This document shows positions 32,181-44,700 of a stretch of DNA of 64,000 nucleotides, piece after piece. The stretch is from Chiua virens (Eukaryota > Basidiomycota > Agaricomycetes > Boletales > Boletaceae), in NCBI GenBank assembly GCA_019787685.1, contig JAHNUO010000002.1:372001-436000 (forward strand), given 5' to 3'. The position numbers and the translations under genes were made by a program. The notes beneath the pieces are model-generated. The model was not told where the DNA came from. It did not search any database and saw only the letters and a list, made by a program, of their open reading frames with translations. Every line of letters begins with the position of its first letter. Position 1 is the first letter of the stretch.

Positions 32181-33417
32181 ATGTTGCGAAAAGTAGAGAG
32201 CATGGGAATCATGATCATAACAGAAACTTGTCAAGGACTCCGTTTGGTCAATACCATGCGAGTCAAGCAGTCTTGTGCATAATTGGTGAATATTTGGTGC
32301 TTGGCTGGGAGCTCAACCTTGACGGTAATGAATAGACATTACCTATTTTGATTCGGAGTATGTATTTCATTGTGGTGATAGGATTGAATGTGGATTGGGT
32401 ATGTCCCTGAATATGTGTGCTTGCCACTTGTGTGCACTGATCCCAAGTTATTTCTAGTAGTTTCCACTCATGGCTTGTGCTGCTGGTTGCGCCATTGTGC
32501 CTTTGACGAGTCCCAATTAGTCCTGGTACCATCCTGGACTTGTAGTCATGGGTGTCAAGATCACATTGATTTATCATACCCTGTGGCCTGTGGGTTGGAC
32601 AGGTCCTGAGAATGCCTCAATCTCTGAATACCACTCCACTTACCTTCTTTCCTCATAGTTTATCCTGAATCCCTTTTTACCTGTACCTTTCAATCTCGCT
32701 CATATGCATGCTTGTCCATTCCCTTGCTTCCTTCCCCATCGTGTGTTTTTGGTGATGTTGAACTTGGCATCAAAATCCATGCAGGAATGTTGCACATCAA
32801 ATCATGCATACTCTTTCACTGCATAAGATCAGCCCCTGCTTATCTCCCTTGCTGCCTTCCCTTCTTCTGTGCCCCTCTTATGCCAGTGTGCTCCTGGTAT
32901 TGTCAATGTTGGCCTTGGATCTTGCTATTTGGATCATGCTTGAGCCAAATGCTTCTCATGTTCATCACACTTGGTGCACCATGCCAAGATTGTTTGCTTT
33001 TGTCACCTAACTTTGGGTGCTCTTGGTGAGACTTATGTAATGAGAAAGCATGGCAAAGCAGGAAAAAGAACCCTGACATGATTGGCTACCCACTGACTCA
33101 TGGACTGGGCCCACATTGCTGCCACCTTGGTACACTATACTGGGGCCTTCATTGTTTGTCATAAGATGGCAATTAATTATTAAAAGGAGTCAGGTTATAA
33201 GAGACCTGGTCTCTACCTGCAAATGACCAGGTATTGCTAGCCTCCAGGCATGAGAAAACATGTACAGTTGCTTCAGTGTACATACATATACTTCACCCAA
33301 TTTTTGCAGTGCCATTTCATTATAACTGTTTAATAGGCTGGCTCATACTATGCTGTACCTCTTTCGGATCCCAAGTAAGTTCACTGTCATCTTGTCAACC
33401 CCCTTATTGTACACAAA
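32181..33417. other. No recognised gene
   Basis: About 1.2 kb before FunK1 copy 2. A minus-strand ORF of 104 codons (32263-32577) and plus-strand ORFs near 32712-33029 show no recognisable family. No repeat copy was seen. Confidence 0.4.
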
Positions 33418-33639
33418 ATGAACTCAATCAATGTCAACTACACTGAGATGCCCCTTGATGTTTTCCCTTACACTTCCCTCTTGCCTACCTACATTCCTGA
33501 CAATACTCAGGCTGACCTTTGGACGTGATTAAACTCATTTACAAGGAACTGGTCTTGAAAGGCATCTATTCTGTTCATGAGGAGAAATGGGAAACAGGAC
33601 TAGGTGAAGAGGATCATGTGAAACTATTCAATGAGGCAA

Positions 33640-34197
33640 TGTTAGAGACCATGCGACTTGGAGATAGCCAACTCCAGATCTCCGGAGTTGTAGCATCAGA
33701 TGGGACTTGGCTTCACCGTATGTGGTGCGCCCTTGTCACAGTCTGTCCCTATATTTTAGACGTGCAGAGAATGGAGGTAAGATATAAGACTCAACACATG
33801 AAGTGGAGTTGAGCAGAGTGAAGGCCATCAAGGACTTCTTGGAGTGTTCGGAGTGAGTCATACAAATAAACTAATATTCAGACCAAGGGTACATAGTCGG
33901 GGTACTACAGTTTATATACTCGGAGTGGAATGGAGATTAGTAACGGAGTTGGTCAGAAACTGAGTAAGACAGAAGATCAGGAAACTACATAGCTGGAGGT
34001 AAGTCGGGTACTGAGAAAGCCGGAGCTATGCTCGTAAGCGAGACACAGGTTATGTACTAAAATAAAAGAGGAAACATATATACGTAACAGAGGTCTGGGA
34101 TCATGGAGTTGCGTCCTGAGGGTGATTGACCCAGAGTTATCGTCTAAGATGTACGGAGTTATATCTGGAAGAATGAAGAATGGAGCGGTATATGACA
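33640..34197 (-). repeat. Solo LTR, family C (copia), 558 bp
   Basis: Inserted in FunK1 copy 2: left copy of the 5-bp duplication GGCAA at 33635-33639, right copy at 34198-34202; copy 1 shows the empty site at 10984-10988. Plus-strand termini are TGTTAGAGAC and TATATGACA. It is rich in CpG while the surrounding sequence is almost free of it, which suggests a recent insertion. A relative in the opposite orientation (63006-63370) precedes a copia element, so I assign it to copia; by that relation this copy lies on the minus strand. Confidence 0.9.
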
Positions 34198-34689
34198 GGC
34201 AAGTCAACAAACTTGAAGGGCTCACTCACTGACTAGGTGGCTAAATTGTCAGGGTTTCTCACGCTGTTGACCAGTCCTGCATCAAAATTCCATATGTCTG
34301 GTACTCTCATGCAAACATGATGATAGCTGGATCTTAAAAACCAGACATTGTCCTGGTCTCAGCACTGCAAAAATCCCAGCCAAGAGTTGGCTATGCCAAC
34401 ATATGAACGTACTGCAAGCTTAAATCCTCAGAAAGTGACCCATGTGACTAGCTGGCCTGGAAACAAGTCACAGAAACTGCTACCTTCACTTTCACTGTAC
34501 AGCTTGACCAACATTTCTTGGTAGGAATGACGCTGTGCCAATTCAAGCCATCACTTGCTATCTATGTCTGTGGATACACTGTCTTCACATGTGTTCTCGA
34601 CATTAATCAATGCCCTCATGACTTTATCATTGTCATCCTTGGCCTGACTGTGAGTTCTCCCACATGGAACAGATTCGATCAGGACATCA

Positions 34690-35175
34690 AAAAATTCCTA
34701 ACAAACCTTGGGAAGACATCTCAGTCAATTTCACAACAGATCTCCTACTCTCCAATGGCATGATAGCATCCTAGTGGTTGTTGATTGCTTCTCAAAGAAA
34801 GTAGAATTTATTCCATGCAACAAAACCACTATTGCATTGGATACTGCAAGATTGTACTTGCATAATGTGTGGAAAGATCATGGCCTGCCAAGGACTATTG
34901 TTTCAGACAGGACCACAGCTTGCATCACAGGTAATGCAAGACCTGTGCAAAAAACTAGGAATACAGTCTAGGTTATCTACTGCATTCCATTCTCCAACTG
35001 ATGGACAGAGTGTATGAACAGAGATCTATAACAATATCTTCACTTATTCACATCAGATAAGCAAGACAAATGGACAGATTGGCTACCCATTGCCCAGTTC
35101 TCTTACAACTCAAAGAGACCAGCTTCCACTCAGAAAGCACCCTTTGAGGTTACTAGATCATATGCTCCTAGAATG
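34690..35175 (+). pseudogene. G4 integrase core
   Basis: Readable blocks are SILVVVDCFSKKVEFIPC, LPRTIVSDRTTA with the second catalytic Asp, STAFHSPTDGQSV before a stop, and LPIAQFSYNSKR-like text in a third frame. The two strongest frames, 34708-34971 and 34832-35017, overlap, showing a frameshift near 34965. The zinc domain and everything upstream are absent. Confidence 0.85.
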
Positions 35176-35700
35176 GGCTTTGAACAACGAAATGTAAAAG
35201 CCCCAGCTGCTGAAGAGTTAGCCAAAGAAATGGAGGATACCTTGGAACAGACTAGAACAAACCTAGAACAGGCTCAACAAAGCATGAAACTGCAAGCAGA
35301 TAAACATAGATCTATTGCACCAGCCTATTCTATTGGTGATCAAGTCTGGCTCTCCACAGAAAATCTCAGACTCAACAGAGCATTCAAGAAACTCTTAGAG
35401 AAATGGTTAGGACCCTATGAAATCACAAAACTAGTGGGAGACAATGCTATTAAACTCCATTTACCCAAATCCCTTTGCATTCATCCTGTTATCAATGTTT
35501 CTAGACTCAAGAAATATAAAGAATGCCTAGAAGGTCAAACCACCTTTAAGCCAGGACCAGTTCTTGTCACAGAAGACAGAGAAGATGAATATGAAGTGGA
35601 GTATATTGTTGATTCTAGATGGAAATCAAATTACTTTGAGTATCTAGTTCATTAGAAAGGTTATTCAGATGAAGACTGCACTTGGGAACCCTAATCTAAT
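35173..35700 (+). pseudogene. G4 integrase C-terminus and chromodomain
   Basis: A 160-codon open frame carries a helical linker (EEMEDTLEQTRTNLEQAQQS-like), the GPY/F module KWLGPYEITKLVGDNAIKLHL, a HPVINVSRLKKYK block and the chromodomain start YEVEYIVDSRWKSNYFEYLVH. A stop in place of the conserved Trp codon (35653-35655, TAG) ends it; KGYSDEDCTWEP follows in frame. Apart from that single stop the chromodomain is complete. Confidence 0.88.
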
Positions 35701-35862
35701 CTAAACAATGCCTCACATATGATTACCCAATTCCATAGGAAGCATCCTAGTGCTTCTAGATTTCTACAATCTATTTGCATACTGTGGTCAACCGATAGTA
35801 ATCACTCTACCACACCTTCTACCTTTTGACCACCTGGAAGTTGATCTTTAGAGAGGGAGTAG

Positions 35863-36504
35863 TGTTACAATCACACAATATACTATCCTAATCCCTCTAT
35901 GTTTCACCTATTTTTCCATATTTTTCCCTTTGCCTTTGAGCTTGCTATAAGCATTCCATTCCTTCCAAGCTTCCGAGTTTCCAGAGTTTCCGAAATTCCC
36001 ATGCTCTCAGAAACTCCAGAACTGAACACTTAGTGAACACAAAGTAATATGTATGTATATGATTGAATACATTCACCCATGCCTTGCTATGGTCTAGAAC
36101 TACTACCCTTGACCAGTCTAGACCATACAAACCCTCAGACACCCTCTAGACTCATAGTATGTCATTCCATTCTACACATGCTCATCTCATGCCTATCTCA
36201 CCTCATGCCTATGCTCATATCTATTCCTCCTCATGTCTATGATGCAATTACATTCCATGGCTATGTATTCTAGATCCATATACCCTATACCCATTCAAAC
36301 CCTTGTCCAATAGCATAGCATATCTGTAGATTTAGCTTACACTTGTACAAACAGTAGAATAGTATAAAAAGGACATTCCCAACTTACTGAAGGATGGGCC
36401 CAGTCTTGTTCTTCTGGAGTTTCCCCAAGCCTCTCTAGACCCTTGACTTGCTTTCATTGTCCTTCCAGCAAATAACTTAAGCTTGTAAAGGTTTGGTTGT
36501 TTCA
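35863..36504 (+). repeat. G4 3' LTR (642 bp)
   Basis: A purine tract, AGAGAGGGAGTAG (35850-35862), is followed by TGTTACAATC at 35863; the LTR ends GGTTGTTTCA at 36504, where FunK1 sequence resumes. A TATAAAAAG box is at about 36364. Its middle does not match families A or B, but the ends (TGTTACAATC, GGTTGTTTCA) are alike. Confidence 0.82.
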
Positions 36505-37142
36505 GTCAACCAACGTTGAGATTCACAACCACCTGAAGATATGCTGACCTTTGGAATTTTCAGATCCAAATCTCTTCTCCAAAGGTCTCTCTAAAGAATA
36601 TCTGAAAACATACAAGCAAGTTTTCGGATGTGCTAATGTCTACAGTGTCCTTGACAGATGCCAACAAGTCAATAACCATTGGGACCATCTCAGTGACCTC
36701 CCCTTTATTCCTAGAGTGTGCACCTCTGCTGACTTGTCACATGATAACCCTGATTCTGGGTCTTGTGGCATGGATAGGAGATATGTTACCAATGTGAGAT
36801 CTGACATGACAAAGAACATCCTGTGTCAGATTCCAGGGTTGGAACCTGGCATTGCAAGAATCGGAAGCATTTATGTCTCATCTTTGAGACCCTTGGTATT
36901 CCCATCACCTGGTTTAGCTGTTGTCATGAGTTCATCAATGTCATGATGGGTGCCATTATAGGTGGGGCAAGAACAAGCTACAATATTCTATACTGACTCC
37001 TATGTGCAATAGAACATTTTAACATCACATTGAAGCAAATACTACACTGTGACATTAGTAATTGTAATGTGGATGAAGGTCCTCAGTTTGTGCCCCAAGC
37101 ATGTCATTTCTGGGTGGCCCACTGGAATGGAGTATTGCAAAC

Positions 37143-37576
37143 TGAAACAACCTAGAACAAAGACTGAACTAGATGTTGTAGTAAGGATGAGAGATGGTGT
37201 CCAATCAAAGAGGCAAAAACTCCAAGAGAACTTTGTTAGAGTCCTCTAGCTCAATTCATGGGGTTTATATACTACATGGATGTTGGAGTTCTAATCTGAG
37301 TATGACCTATTCTATGATGTGATTGGATGATAATATATGAGTCATAGATAAGAAACATAGCCTTGCACAGGTATCTGGTGGGTTGTGAGTCATGATAAGT
37401 AATGTGTGAATACACATGTAGGAATCAAGTCATAAGAAGCATGATTGTGGGAGAATGCTGTGTTTATGTGGCAGCCAATAGGATATGATCCTGTGGACAG
37501 CCATGACATGAGGTATTAGACTTAGAAAAGATTGAACACATAATCCATAGAGGGATAAAACATTGAGATCGTAACA
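37143..37576 (-). repeat. G3 3' LTR (434 bp)
   Basis: Plus-strand ends TGAAACAACC and GATCGTAACA. It contains GAGAACTTTGTT and the TATA region of family B. The last 16 codons of the ORF at 37522-37989 run into it. It is near-identical in layout to 47906-48348, with scattered substitutions that could date the insertion. Confidence 0.9.
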
Positions 37577-37989
37577 CTACCTCCTATCTGATGATCAGAC
37601 TCTGGATGATCTATTATTTCATAATTGAGACAATGGAGACTATCCTCATCTGTGGATTGGGTTTGGTTTTCATAATTTTGGAACATGTAATTGAATTCCA
37701 TAAAGGTCACTTTTAGACAATGTGGGGCTTCAGGGTGTGCTTTGTGGAAGTCAGCAATCAACTCCTGAGTGTCGGTAAGGTTCTTTAATGGTTCCCATGT
37801 ATGTTCATTTTCTTTGTAACCCTTCCAGTGGATGAGATATTCCAAGCAGCGACCCTTCATACGTGAGTCAATGATGTATTCCACTTTGTATTCTTCTTCT
37901 TGGTCATCTCCAATAACAATGGGGCATGGTTTGTAAACCAGCTGATCAGGTAGATGTTCCTTATAAGGTTTGACCTGAGAGATATTCAT
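37577..37989 (-). pseudogene. G3 chromodomain
   Basis: An open frame of 155 codons begins MNISQVKPYKEHLPDQ, continues through an acidic linker (DDQEEEYKVEYIIDS) and the chromodomain blocks CLEYLIHWKGYKENEHTWEP and DTQELIADFHKAHPEAPH, and reaches the LTR without a stop. It is one frame away from the integrase at 38002-38889. All aromatic cage positions look intact. Confidence 0.9.
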
Positions 37990-38001
37990 GACTGGATGGA
38001 T

Positions 38002-39050
38002 TCACATAGTGCATGGGAGTCGAAGCTTTAGAGCATTCGGACCATGCATGGAGATTATGTCATAGGGTCCAATCCACTTGTCAGTAAATTTGGGGTGTTG
38101 TTTGATTTTTAGATTAGCGGTAGAGAGCCAGACCTTATCGCTAACTATGTAAAAAAGGGGTTCTGATCTTGATTTATCTGCTTGTTCTTTCATGTGTTCT
38201 GCAGCTTTGTCTATATTAGACTTAATATGCTCTAGAATGTTGAAGAAATCAGTGATGAAGTTCTGAGCAGCCAGGTTTTTCATATCATGAGGCATAATTC
38301 CCATTCTTGGGATGTAAGAGTGTGTGATTTCAAAAGGGGAATGTTTAGTAGTGGTGTTTTTCTTGCTGTTGTACAAGAACTGAGCTAGTAGTAGCCAGTC
38401 AGACCAAGTGCTGTCCTTCTCTGCACAGAACATGCGAAGATATTGTTGAACTTCCCAATTCATTTGCTCTGATTGTCCATTAGTTTGAGGGTGGTGAGCG
38501 GTGCTTAATTTGGGTATAATTTTTAGCCCTGAGCATATGTCTTTCATGAGTTGTGAATCGAATTGTGGTCCTCTATCTGATACTAATGAAGTAGGGAGGC
38601 CATGATGCTTCCATATATGTGATAGGTATAATTTAGCGAGATCCATAGATGAACACATTTTGTGGCAGGGAGTAAATTCAACTTCTTTAGAGAAGTGGTC
38701 CACTACCATGAGAATGGAATCATAGGAGTGTGAAAGTGGAAGATCAGTGATGAAATCTGCTGAGATGTCTTCCCAGGGTGCATTAGGGGTTTCTAAGGGT
38801 TGCAGGAGTCCTGCAGTTTTCTGGTTTGATCCCTTGAACTGTGCACATCTTTCACAATGAGACACATATGTTTTTACATTTTCCTTCATTTGAGGCCATA
38901 TGTAGTTTCAGGAGAGTAATTCGAGGGTTTTGTCATCACCAGGATGTCTGGCTTCAGGTGTGTCATGAAATGTAGTAATATGTAGCTTTGGTTCTTAATT
39001 TATCTGGAATGAAGATCTTACCCCCTTTTCTAAGGAAGGCATCCTTGGAC
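38002..39050 (-). pseudogene. G3 integrase
   Basis: The ORF 38002-38889 is 295 codons long and holds most of the enzyme: HCERCAQFKG of the zinc domain, [20 protein letters not shown] (first Asp), TSLVSDRGPQFDSQLM (second Asp), HHPQTNGQSEQMNWEVQ (Glu) and the GPY/F module DKWIGPYDIISMHG. The DDE triad is complete. The first half of the zinc domain lies upstream in other frames to about 39050. This is the best preserved catalytic domain of the family in the window. Confidence 0.92.
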
Positions 39051-39700
39051 TGAATAACCAATAGATAGGAGAAGTTTCATGGCATTTGAGGATAATTTCA
39101 TAGTTTTGCGTTAAACAGATGTGAGGAATTCATCTCTGTTGTATAGGAGAATGACAGCTGATCTGATTTTCTCAGGGTCCATGAGGAGTATTTCCTCATT
39201 ATCATCTTCTATACTGATTGCGTGGTCCTCCCTCCTGCTCAAAGTGTCTGCTTTGCCCATAGTTACACCTGCCTTGTGGTACCAAGTGTAGTTGGTACAT
39301 GATAGGTATTGTGCCCTTCTCACTTGCCTTCAATTAAGATCCTGGCGAGTCATAAACCACGTAAGGTTTTGGTGAGCGTTCATATAGTTCAAATTCATGT
39401 TTAGCATTCTTCTGGGGTCATAGAGTGGCTGTTATAAGCGACAGGGTGCCAGGCACCATCTTTCTCAAGAGATAAGACTGCTCCTGTGACAAAATCTAAT
39501 GAATCGCATTCTAAGCAATATTGTGAGTTCTGATCTGGATAAGCAAGGATGGGGGCTGTTATAAATGCCGTTTTAAGCATGTGGAATGCTTCATCACAAG
39601 CGAAGGTCCATTTGAATTTCTGATCCTTTTTAGTTAAATCATGTAGGAAATGTGCGATTTTGCCATAATCTTTAATGAATCTGTGATAGAAGTTGGTGAG
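39051..39700 (-). pseudogene. G3 RNase H and linker
   Basis: Degenerate RNase H with NSHSMTPEE-like and KDGAWHPVAYN-like readings near 39470-39420 and a linker with KADTLSRREDHAISIEDDNE (about 39260), the tether-to-integrase region. About 100 bp of the RNase H interior, including the region that in G1 reads DKEMLSVIHSLELW, seems to be missing near 39405. Frames are broken. Confidence 0.75.
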
Positions 39701-39931
39701 ACCAAGGAAGCTTCAAACATGTTTGACTGAAGAGGGAACAGGCCATTTGGCTACTGCTATGGTTTTCTCATTGTCCACTTTAATTCCATTAGTTCCCACA
39801 ATCATTCCAAGGAAATCAACTTCTTTGATGCAGAAATGACAATTTTCTGGTTTCACAAATAAATCATTCTCCTCAAGGCACTTGAGAACCTCGAGAACAA
39901 TCTTGTCATGGGTTTCATGATTATTGATGTA

Positions 39932-41491
39932 CAGTGGCTCAAACAACTGTCCCAATGTTTGCATATTTTTCACTAAATGCAATAAAACACGGTAACCACT
40001 AAACCTTACCCAAACCTGTGGGAATATGAAATATAGTACCTACTCCTGGCTTTCTATTGGACCAAGGGTTAAAGGATTTGAATAAGATTTGATAAAATGG
40101 CAATCATTTCAAAATGATCACTCATTGGGACAGTTCTTTGACTTTAAGTTTGGATTACATATATTAGACCCTAACATGTTGTAAAGTACTTACATACATT
40201 TGATAATGGTTCTATTATGTAACTATTATCAGCTAGCACCATATAAACCCCACCATTTCATAGTAACTTTCCTATCAGTCATTATGGAAGCTCTTAAGTG
40301 ACAAGTCTCCTTCCTTTTCCTGAATCTCTCTTCCAGGAAAATAACCTCTCAAACTGGGCTAGGCAAGTCTACAGTGTCTAGGGTCCTTCAGGAAGTCCGG
40401 CTAGACAAGACTAAATATCTTGGTGGTCACTCTTCAAAGTTTTCATTTACTAGCAAAAGGGCTATTATATAACAGATCATTACTGGCAAGGCCAAAAATG
40501 CTATTCAGCTTACTATACTTATCAATATCATTATTGATACTCCTCTCTACCCTCAGACAGTCAGAAATACCTCAAGGAAGCCTCTTTGAAAGCTGTAGTA
40601 GAGAACAAAAACCTCTTCTCTTCAAGAGTCACAAGAAAAGATGATTGGCCTATGCTCTCAAATACTAGCATTGGACTGTGGAGGGTGGGAAAAGGGTTGT
40701 ATAGTTAAATAAGACTAAAGTCAATAGGATTGGGTCATATAAACAAGAGTATGTGTGGAAAAATGCAGGAGAGTAGTTGATTGCTAGAGGTATGGTCAAG
40801 CATAGGGGAGGCTATGGGCCTATATAGGATGGAATGGAGTAGGAGTTTAGAGTGAGATGCACAGAAAGATGGATGCTGAGCAGTATGTGACAATTTCAAA
40901 GCAGGGGTTGCTGGAAAGCATTGAAAAATTTAAAATTTCAGAAGGTGAGATCATTTTTCAATAAGATAATAATGCCAAGTATACCTCTAAAACAGTTCAG
41001 ACCTAGGTCAAAGATCAAGAGATTGGATCTTTAGATTGGCCTGCACAGTCTCTATACCTCACTTCCTTTGAACATACCTGAAATCATTGAAACAATGACT
41101 TTCAGTGTATAAAAGTGCCCCTAAAGAGTTTATCATTTATAGGAGAGGTTAGTAGAGGAGTGGGGGAATATTTGTGCAGAATAGCATCAGAAATGGATTA
41201 AAAGCATGAATAGAAGGCTTGAAGTAGTTATCAAGGCCAAAGGAGGTCATACTAAATACTAAATACTTACATTTATATAAAGTCAAAAAACTGTCCCAAT
41301 GAGTAATCATTTTGAAATGAATGCCATTTCATCAAATCTTATTCAAATTCTTTGACCCTTGGTCCAATAGAAATCCAAAAGTAAGCACTATATTTCATAT
41401 ACCCACAGATTTGGGTAAGGTTTAGTGGTTACTGCGTTTTGTTATGTTTAGTGAAAACATGCAAACATTGGGACAGTTGTTTGAGCCACTG
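39932..41491 (+). mobile_element. Tc1-like transposon, 1560 bp, long TIRs
   Basis: Flanked by a TA duplication (39930-39931 and 41492-41493). Terminal inverted repeats of about 210 bp (39932-40146 and 41281-41491) begin CAGTGGCTCAAACAACTG. Within each arm the sequence CTGTCCCAATG recurs in inverted form near the inner edge (about 40124-40138 and 41290-41300), which gives each arm two transposase-site candidates, like the IR/DR class of Tc1 elements. It is inserted in G3 reverse transcriptase. A 270-bp fragment of a relative is at 61010-61281. Confidence 0.92.
40284..41270 (+). pseudogene. Tc1 transposase, degenerate
   Basis: Reads through several frames: a helix-turn-helix part with TGLGKSTVSRVLQEVRLDKT (about 40353-40412), then SSKFSFTSKRAII, a middle part with a VWKNAGE-like block (about 40755) and a C-terminal part with QDNNAKYTSKTVQT (about 40965) and LDWPAQSLYLTSFEHTWNH-like text (about 41030), the segment that holds the last Asp and the Glu of the DD34E domain. 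There are many stops. It is not functional, but the element could be mobilised in trans. Confidence 0.88.
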
Positions 41492-41704
41492 TAGATGACC
41501 ATGACTCTGTTCATATTGGCAAAGATTTCATTCATCATAGTTTGGAAAGTAGTGGAAGAGTTGCATAATCCAAAGTACATGATGATGGGTTTGAAAGACC
41601 CATGGTGACAGATGAAAGCTGCCTTCTATTCATTGCCTTCTTTGATGCATACATTGTTGTATTCTCATCATAAGTCCATTTTCATAAAGAGTTTAGCCAA
41701 TTTT

Positions 41705-44700
41705 TGTAACAACCAGAACAAACGTGGACTATGAGGAACTTGCAAGTGGTTGTAGTGCAGTGTAAGGATGAAGAGTGCAAGGAATCTGACAAGTGAGGTG
41801 AGAACTACAGAGGAGATCCATCTATGAGAGACAATAGGAAATATCCAAAGGTGAACTTTGTTAGAGTTCCCTTGGTGCTGCATTCATGTCTTATGTATAT
41901 ACTAAAGTACAATCAGAGATGTAATCAGAGTATGAACTACAAGATAAGGGAAAGAGTCCTGATTAGAAGATACAGTGTGAAAGCATGAGGAAATCATGAG
42001 GTTGTACAGGTATCTGGCAGTTATAGTGAGTCATAGATAAAGAAATGAGAGTACAATGCTGCAACAATGTGTTATGCACATGTTATGAGATAAGCACTGC
42101 AATGTGAGTCATAATGAATCATAGATAAGAGATAATGTGTGAATACATGTGTGTTGTGCATGGGTTATGACAGCATGTGAGAACACATGTCTAATGATGA
42201 ATCATAATGTGGCGACCAATAGAATATGATCCTGAGTATAGCCTTGGCATGAGGCAATGGATGCCGTAATAGATATTGAGTATCTTGAATATGGAGTAGA
42301 GCATTGAGTAGGAAGGCCAAGATGCATGACACCTCATGAATCTTGGAAGATGGGACCCCAAGCAATCTACTGGATTGATCTGCTCGCCGAGAGCTGCCAT
42401 TGGGTAATAGTTGGTGACTACAACAGAGGTGTGAGTCAGAATATTACGTAATGGGGGTAGGATGTCACGAGTCACTCGGATTTCCATCACTTCTATTACT
42501 ATATGCAGTACTGTGTGGCAATGTAGCTAAAGTCATAACTTATCGTGCTTTTTCTTAGTCATGCCCCTGAATGCTAGATTCAAGCTCCAGCTCATATTTA
42601 ATTGACATGGGTCCCTTGTCCATCATCTCCTCTTGCCATTCCCATGCTCCTTCTGTGTTAGTTTTTCATACCAACCACATGAATGCAGTCTTCTGGCAAA
42701 CTTGTCAAAGCGCCAATGGGGTCACATGACTCCATGTGACACATTGACCACTTTGGCAGCCGAACCAAGTTCATATCTTCTAATTGTTCATTTCCACAGT
42801 TGCCCTCATCATTTTCCCATATTCCACAAACAAGCCTGCCACAGCATGCCATGCAAATCCAAACTGCTTGAAATCACCTGTAGATATTGGACTCATGATT
42901 ATAGCACCAAGTGGTTTTCTGTCCCCTTAGTGAAGGGGGCAGATGCCCAAACTCTCAGGATGGCCATCATGCGTTACAAGCCCACTGAGGTGCCATGGCA
43001 TCAAATTACCAATGAGACCAGTCTTGAACTCTACATTATTCCTCATGGGATAACCCTCACAAAGGATTGGATGCTGTCCAAGGGATCAAAGCTATCTGTG
43101 AATGCTTGCCTTTCAGATGTTCTTTGCCCAAATCTGGACTCGGACTTGGGGCCACCTGCTGTCATCGCCATCCCTACGGGTATGCATTACCCAATACCAC
43201 ATGCACATCCTTGTCTAACAGAGAGTTTGATTCTGGGCCCCAGCACAGGTACTTAGTGCTGAGCCTTCAATGCAAAACATCAGAAAAAAGGTTTTGAGCC
43301 TTTGAAGTCAAGATTTCAAGGCATGAGTCTGTCAACAGCCTCATGGCACAGGTGTTGAAAGCATGGCCAATGCTTTCAAGTGGTGGTGGCAATATTGGTG
43401 CCATTGCTGTTTACAAAGTTGATCACCTTGAATCTTCTTCTGGCCAATTCCCTGTCTCTGAGCTTGGGCTGCCCCTGGAGAACCAACTACTGTCAGACAT
43501 TTTCCTGGTGCCCCCTTCCATATACAGGAACCATGTCCTTATCATCCACCCAGGTACATGTTCGACACTGCATGCTCTGGTCTTTCAGAATCCTGACAGA
43601 TAATTTAATGTCGGTCATGAATGGCAATATTACTCTTTGTTACTTCATTCCTGGAGAAAGGGAACACGTCCAATCACCATTCTGAGAGATACATCCTGTG
43701 CCCAAGTTCTACATTGGATGGTGAGGACGCAGGATGTATTTAGCAGTCTTACTCTAGATGACATTGATCTTTTCAACATTAATTGCACAAAAGATTCCAT
43801 TGGCTTGCTCACTATCTCTTCTCTCCCAGACTCTGTGGTTACACAGGGCAAAACATTGTCAGATGTCTTCCCAATATATCCTGCCACTGAGAAAGACCGC
43901 ATCCACATCTTCGGTATGTGACACTTGTGATTCAAACTCTTTGATAATCATCATTTCCCATCCCCAGTGGGCTTGGTGATGCTATGATACTGGATTTGGG
44001 GATCAAATCACACAACTTACAGTGATATCCAAACTCCAATGACAACCACTGTCAGGAAGCTCAAAAATGTGCTTGTCAATGCATTGAATGTTTTCAAGGT
44101 TCCGGTGGATGTCAGCAGCAGTGGACAAAATTGACAAGCTCTTGAATGCTACGTCTGCTTTGCAGACAAATTCAGCATCTGAGCCTCTGTTGCTGGATCG
44201 GCACCTGTAGGAGGTCTTCCAAGACTCTCTTTTTCCCAAGCCACTGAGAATTATCGTTGAGATGGGTTTTCAGAGTAAGTGCAGCCAAGAGGGTAATAGA
44301 TCATACTCACTCAGGCTCTCATCAGGGTCATGAACAAATGCCCCACTGATGAACTTAATTAGCCAATCAATTAAAGAACATCGTCATGAATTCATGGCAC
44401 ACGTACAACCAACTGCACTGTTCTCAGCAGCTAAAACAGCCCATTTTCAAGTACGACAGAAAAATGAAAAGACAGCATTTTACTGCGGCCCCCCTCATGA
44501 ACGTTACAAGGATGTCCCTACAATCTTACTCTATCCAGTCTTCCCTGAATTTGTCCTGTGACTGTGAGACAGCCTGTTCCAGAGGCAGAGAATGTCATTT
44601 TTGCCAACAGCCTTGCGGACATTGCTTCATGGTTCTACTGATGACAAAGCGAGCCAGGCCAACACTGTTGAGAAGGAGTTTCAAATGTACAACCTGCCAT

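Larger units (their letters stand above)
34690..36504 (+). mobile_element. G4: 5'-truncated chromovirus with 3' LTR
   Basis: Starts inside the integrase core (PWEDISVNFTTD) at the joint with FunK1 sequence and ends at the 3' LTR end, 36504. It differs clearly from G1-G3 in protein and LTR sequence, so it is another chromovirus lineage. The insertion is associated with loss of about 260 bp of kinase gene, so the left joint is not a normal integration end and no target duplication is seen. Confidence 0.85.
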
